A DNA stretch of 64,000 nucleotides, from positions 1,295,001 to 1,359,000 of the forward strand of contig JAVXUO010000638.1 of assembly GCA_033065855.1 (NCBI GenBank), written 5' to 3'. Source of the DNA: Escallonia rubra (Eukaryota > Streptophyta > Magnoliopsida > Escalloniales > Escalloniaceae). Below, piece by piece: positions 59,656 through 64,000 of this stretch. The stretch's first letter is position 1. The number at the start of each line of letters is the position of its first letter. The notes under the pieces are model-generated. The model did not search any database and was not told where the DNA came from. It saw only the letters and a list, made by a program, of their open reading frames with translations. A program made the translations under genes and the position numbers.

Positions 59656-60272
59656 GTTGGAAATTGGAAACAACGTACTTAGTGATAGACAACTAAATGA
59701 TCCCAATACAACTTTTTGATGGCAATAACAACGTACTTGGTAACCAATAACACAACTTTTTCAATTTTACTAAATGATTCCGTACAATGGTCCGGAAGTG
59801 ATAGAGGACACAGGGACAAAAGAGGGTGAATCAGATTTTCAACCGGTCATAAATAGCCCTTAATCATCAAAGATTTTCTCCTAAAAAAGAGCCGTGTTCA
59901 ACTTAAAATCACATTCAAAAGAATGAACAAGCTTATCACGTTCAACAAGCATCTTTAGATATTCTTAGATGGTGTGGAATTCCATATTTCTTTGCCCTCC
60001 AAATTGTGAAATTCCCAAGACTTCGGTTCCTTTTGAGAAAACCTTGGAAATTAAAACTTTTGCGTTTGCAGTCCTACACCAATTTTAGGTAGAATTCAAA
60101 AGTTAAAAAGTGGCAATTTAACAGTTTGTATTTTTAATCCAGAGTCAGACAAGTGTACAGTAGCTACAAAAGACTTGTTATTTTGTTACATTTTTCTCTT
60201 GAAACTAACAAAACCGAAAAAGGGAAAAAAAAAATTTGAAAAAAAGAAGGAGCCTGCCCAAGAATTAGCTAG
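59656..60272. other. 3' flank of the hydrolase gene
   Basis: AT-rich, no gene. Confidence 0.5.
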
Positions 60273-62762
60273 CTACATGGCCGAGTGACGGTGCATACGA
60301 CGCCCCCTCCATCCACAGAGGTACTTCCCGTTCGAACGCGGACGCTGCGGCTTTTGCCCGCTGACCAGCGGCGACATAGCGGGGATATAGTGGTGCAGCG
60401 GTTGCGCGGGCAGGGCAAGGTGAGCGTCATCACCGCATCGTTTGTCGAGCCACGCTATGATATCAGCAAAGACGATCTCGATGTTGTCATCCGGCTCACC
60501 GGATGTCAGACCGTGCCACATCCCTGGATACAATTTTATGGTCTTGTCGACGCTGCTGGCTTTTTCGTACAATGCCCTGCTCACTTCGGGGTCGGTCACT
60601 ATATCTGCCTCGCCATGCAACACAAAGAATGGTAGCGTTACCTACAAAGAAACCACACACGTCCCCCATAAGTGCCTTTGACAAGCAGCATATAACAAGT
60701 TAAAAGTTTGAAGGGTTCACAACTAGGCCCTGGTCATGGCCCTTTACCTCGTGCAAGCTGTCCTCGAGGGTCATGCTAGTTCTGAGCATTTCCAGAGCTG
60801 TTTTTAGCCGAGGCTTCTGTTGGTATATCAGCTTGTTCCCACGTATCTGAACCAGTCATGTTCAAGATTTACCCTTCTCAATTCAACCAAACTTTTGGGG
60901 AAAAGATAGAAAGAAATTATCGATAGAAAAAGGTTATAATGGGTTCACCTCTTCTCGCTTAACAGGGTCCTTGAAAGCGGAATCAATGACGTCCTTTGCA
61001 GGGACTATTTTCCATTTGGGTATGACATCTTCTACTGAAGTTAATACGGTGATGACCATCGGGTGTGGCTTCACCTTCTCAGAAATCTGACACAAACAAG
61101 CCACAGTTACCATTAATATTGGGCCATCTTCTTGTTGTGTTGTTACTGCACAAGGTCCCTTTAAGGCAAACCAAACTTGCTTACACTGCAACCGTACCTT
61201 ACACATGGGTGCGACTAGAAGAGCACCGTGCCAGAAAGTAGGGTCCTTTTTGTGTATCAGTAGAGCAACGGCCCCTCCCATTGATTCTCCATACAAGAAC
61301 CTTTTCTTACCCTTGTACTCTTTTTCTGCTGAAACATTAACAAGCAGTGTTGGTAGGACTATTCATTTTCACAAAATGTTCGACTAAAGTAAGTTTTGAT
61401 TAGTATTTTCCATGGGTCTAGCCAACTTAAGAAATACAAAATATTGAGCATATTACATCGCGACATTGGGGAGTATCGGATAATAAAGAATCAGTTATCT
61501 GTTGGTGCTTAGTGAGGGTGCTCAAGTCAGGCTAGGTTTGACAAAAAAAAAATTTCTCTTTTTTTTTTCAGTTTTTAAAAACTCGTTATTTTTTTCAGTT
61601 TAAAAACCAGTTTTTAAACTGAAGAGTAAAAAAAAAACTCTAGAAACTGGTTTTTTTTTTCACTTTTGGTTTTTTTTTCTTAGACCACCACCACCACCCT
61701 CCCACCGCCGGCAGCCACCTCAGGCGACCACCGTCGGCCGCCGGCGACCACCGCCGGAGACTGCCGACAGCCACCTCCGGCCGCCGGCGACCACCTCCGG
61801 CCGCCGGTGACCACCGCCGGAGACTGCCGGCTGCCACCTCCGGCCGCCGGCGACCAGCGGCTGCCACCTCCGGCCGCCGGCGACCAGCGGCAGCCACCTC
61901 CGGCCGCCGGCCACCACCACCGCTACACCTCCGGCCGCCGGCCACCACCACCGCTACACCCCACCACCGCCACCGCAAACCACCAAAAAAAAAAATCAAA
62001 AAAAAAAAGGGGTTATCAAACACCCACTTGTTTTTATAAAAAAAAAAATTTAAGCTGCTCTTTAAAAAACTGCTCTTTAAAAACTGAAAACCAAAAAAAA
62101 AAATTTGTCAAACGAACCCTTAGTATCTTAGTTCCCGGATTCTTTTTGTGGCGCGAAATACATCATTGGCTAAACAATCATTTCGTTATGCCATCTTGGG
62201 CTTTGCTCTAACCAAAGCTATCGCATTGTTTGCCCCATGGATTCCCTTTTCCTTTCCGCTCTTCTTCACTTTTGGTCTCTTTGACTAAGATCATTAGAGA
62301 GCTTCAATCCGTTATTGTTATGGAAAGTCAACGCAGTTATACAATGCGTAAACTTGGTCAATTTGAGTCAAACAATGATAGTGTAGAAATAGTACTCTCC
62401 CCTGTTTCACAATTTGAGTACAGGACTGAAAGTAAAACATTTTGCGAGCTATTATTTGATACCATAATCGAAGGATGGTGAATGTCTCACCACTCGCCTC
62501 ATCGGACATTTTCTAAAGCTTAGAGGACAACGAGACCAACAAAGTAAACATTTTAAAGAATGAAAGTGATACTAGCGTGATTAAATACTATACTAGAGAG
62601 TTGGGCAGAGCTTACCACAAATTGATTTAAAGAAGTCACTACAGTCATTGACAATGTTGTCGAACTTCTTGATGTAACAGCGGGCGCCCATGGACCGTCC
62701 GTGTCCTTCGTAATCAATTCCGACGACGGCGTAACCGTAGCTCGCTAGCTTGGTCCCGCATC
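60273..62762 (-). CDS. Alpha/beta hydrolase, plant monoacylglycerol lipase / caffeoylshikimate esterase type (5' exon not found)
   Basis: Minus-strand exons found: 62762-62616, 61328-61198, 61086-60949, 60846-60748, 60641-60273; all GT-AG, 293 codons plus a split first codon. The nucleophile elbow is GESMGG (exon 61328), the acid D is in [10 protein letters not shown] and the catalytic H in [12 protein letters not shown] (last exon), so all three catalytic residues are present. [14 protein letters not shown] and [12 protein letters not shown] are typical of the family, whose members cleave monoacylglycerols or, in one branch, caffeoyl shikimate. The exon that should carry the start and the oxyanion-site HGxxxE motif (about 50-60 residues) was not found between 62763 and 64000; the open end is phase 1. 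It is beyond the right edge or lost. The C-terminal tail is longer and less conserved. Intron 1 of the visible part holds a family A element. By order it matches At2g47630. Confidence 0.9.
61530..62119. mobile_element. Family A TIR element, copy 4
   Basis: Ends GGCTAGGTTTGACA and TGTCAAACGAACCC are identical in these positions to copy 1 (1027-1875), and the CCGCCGGCGACCACC core is very similar. TTA follows the right end; TCA precedes the left. It lies in an intron of the hydrolase gene. Open frames on both strands here are low-complexity. Confidence 0.7.
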
Positions 62763-63851
62763 CTTCAGAAAACACACCCACATTTACTACTCTAGTTTAC
62801 ACGCCATTACAGTACATGCATACCCCAAATTTACAGGCAAATTGCCACAAAGACCACATGCCATGATTCTTTGTCCACCTACAAGGATCAGTTGTTGGCT
62901 AATTAACCTAATTATAACAACCAACCAAACTAACCCCATTACTCTATCCATGGTCAGGATTTGACCAATGAGCAAGATAAGATTATAAGATTAGATAGAC
63001 CAGATTCAGTATTCCAAAAGTGCAAGACAGCAAGGGGGACATTTGTGCATTAGTTTGACAGAAACCCAATACATTATAACAGGAAAATAAGTAGAAGAAA
63101 AATAGATGATAACTTCATAGGCATGGCCCATAATATAAAACCAACCAATACAGACATATAGTACTGTGGTGTGAACAAAATTGGCAAATGAATCATTTAT
63201 TGGCATTGTTTGGTCTACAGCAGCTTGGTTATCTATCTACTAAGTCACAGTGGAGTGAGGACAAAGCACAGAACTGGGTGGCCATACTGCAACAGAAGGG
63301 TCATATGGCCACTTTTGGAGCAAGAGATGTCATTTTCTATATTTATAGACTGTGGTATTCAATCCAAATTAATGCATAAAAGGAAAAGACGCTTATCAGG
63401 TATAAGCCTCCATCTCAATATGGGACTAACAAGACTGTATACGACGTGAACTTAAGAAAGAGGGGGAAATGGCCAAAACATAATGATAAACTGGTGAAGA
63501 GGCCGAGAATATATAGGAGAACTGATATCACTTCATTGTTTTCTTTTTGGAGTTGCCATTGCAGAAAGAATAGCAGCTTTTGACAAAGCAAATAGTACTG
63601 TAAGTTAAGGTAAAAGTACCACGTAGTAACTTGCATCTGTCAAAGTAGTTGAAAATTTAAGGAAATGAGGTGAAGATTAATAAGGAAGGAGACTTTTCCA
63701 ACAGATCGACCGCACGATTCTTTATAAAACCGCTAAGATCTCACATAGTAAGGAGTAATAAAACCCCGAATACGAGGAAAAGCTCAAATTAATTGCTTGA
63801 ACACTTTACATTAACTCTGAACTTTACGTTATGAATAATTGCAGGAGAAAA
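62763..63851. other. Putative intron or upstream region of the hydrolase gene
   Basis: Read on the minus strand for the missing first exon (HGYGMEC-type motif) without success. No repeats with defined ends. Confidence 0.4.
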
Positions 63852-64000
63852 TTAAAGTACTAAAGGCGGTTTAGGAAGAACTGAAACTGAGCCCGAGTTC
63901 TCCATCTCTTCAGTGAGATGAGGAGTCTTAATCCCGTCAATTTTACCGGCAACAAATATAGAGCTACTTAAACCAAAACGTGATGTTAATGGCTCAAGTT
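63852..64000 (-). CDS. Possible C-terminal exon of an unidentified gene, cut by the window edge
   Basis: The minus-strand frame from the edge reads LEPLTSRFGLSSSIFVAGKI then DGIKTPHLTEEMENSGS and VSVLPKPPLVL before a TAA at 63852-63854. Composition looks protein-like and there are no stops over 48 codons, but I recognise no family. If Arabidopsis order holds, the next gene would be SWI3A (At2g47620); I cannot confirm it from sequence. Alternatively it lies inside a long first intron of the hydrolase gene and is not coding. Confidence 0.3.
   Translation of the reverse strand, partial: LEPLTSRFGLSSSIFVAGKIDGIKTPHLTEEMENSGSVSVLPKPPLVL

Overview
The window is nuclear DNA of a flowering plant, most likely a woody eudicot. 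Evidence: spliced genes with GT-AG introns from about 75 bp to 3 kb, plant-only families (pectin methylesterase inhibitor, Golgi UDP-xylose synthase, plant-type CCCH/DEAH helicase), abundant small terminal-inverted-repeat (TIR) transposons, tRNA-derived SINEs, (TA)n and (GA)n microsatellites, and a nuclear copy of plastid atpA. I cannot name the species.

Genes, left to right: a 14-exon DEAH-type helicase with two CCCH zinc fingers (4976-15604, +); a two-exon plant protein of unknown function (21347-24870, +); the LYR-motif complex III assembly factor MZM1/LYRM7 (28307-29709, +); an F-box-associated-domain pseudogene (about 30010-30700); a plastid atpA fragment (31345-31470); a seven-exon Peter Pan/SSF1-like Brix ribosome-biogenesis gene (35059-32049, -); an intronless pectin methylesterase inhibitor (37276-37857, +); UDP-glucuronate decarboxylase/UDP-xylose synthase (47306-51543, +), whose first intron is an AT-AC U12-type intron; SmD2 (58643-55053, -) with a 5-nt first coding piece; an alpha/beta hydrolase of the plant monoacylglycerol lipase/caffeoylshikimate esterase type (62762-60273, -, 5' exon not found); and a possible C-terminal exon at the right edge. 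Exon joins were checked by reading-frame arithmetic; the complete genes give 1019, 268, 105, 329, 193, 440 and 108 residues.

From what I remember of Arabidopsis, the order helicase - PMEI - UXS - SmD2 - hydrolase matches the chromosome 2 neighbourhood At2g47680 to At2g47630, so this looks like a conserved collinear block. The genes are housekeeping or cell-wall functions and do not form one pathway: RNA processing (helicase, SmD2), ribosome assembly (PPAN), mitochondrial complex III (MZM1), cell wall (PMEI, UXS) and lipid/lignin-type ester hydrolysis.

The spaces and introns are filled with transposons. Clear cases with target-site duplications (TSD): a 5'-truncated LINE in helicase intron 2 (13-bp TSD); a 2.9-kb Mutator-like element (9-bp TSD) containing two nested elements; three non-autonomous hAT elements (8-bp TSD), one nested inside a TTA-flanked Tourist/Harbinger-like element; and two SINEs (11- and 13-bp TSD). 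The most unusual material is a family of elements (13968-14970, 18802-20305, 20323-20446) with GGAGCTGATCC ends, bordered by (TA)n and carrying repeated perfect palindromes of the type TCCGCTACATTATGTAGCGGA; the largest has about 310-bp near-identical inverted arms around unrelated unique DNA.
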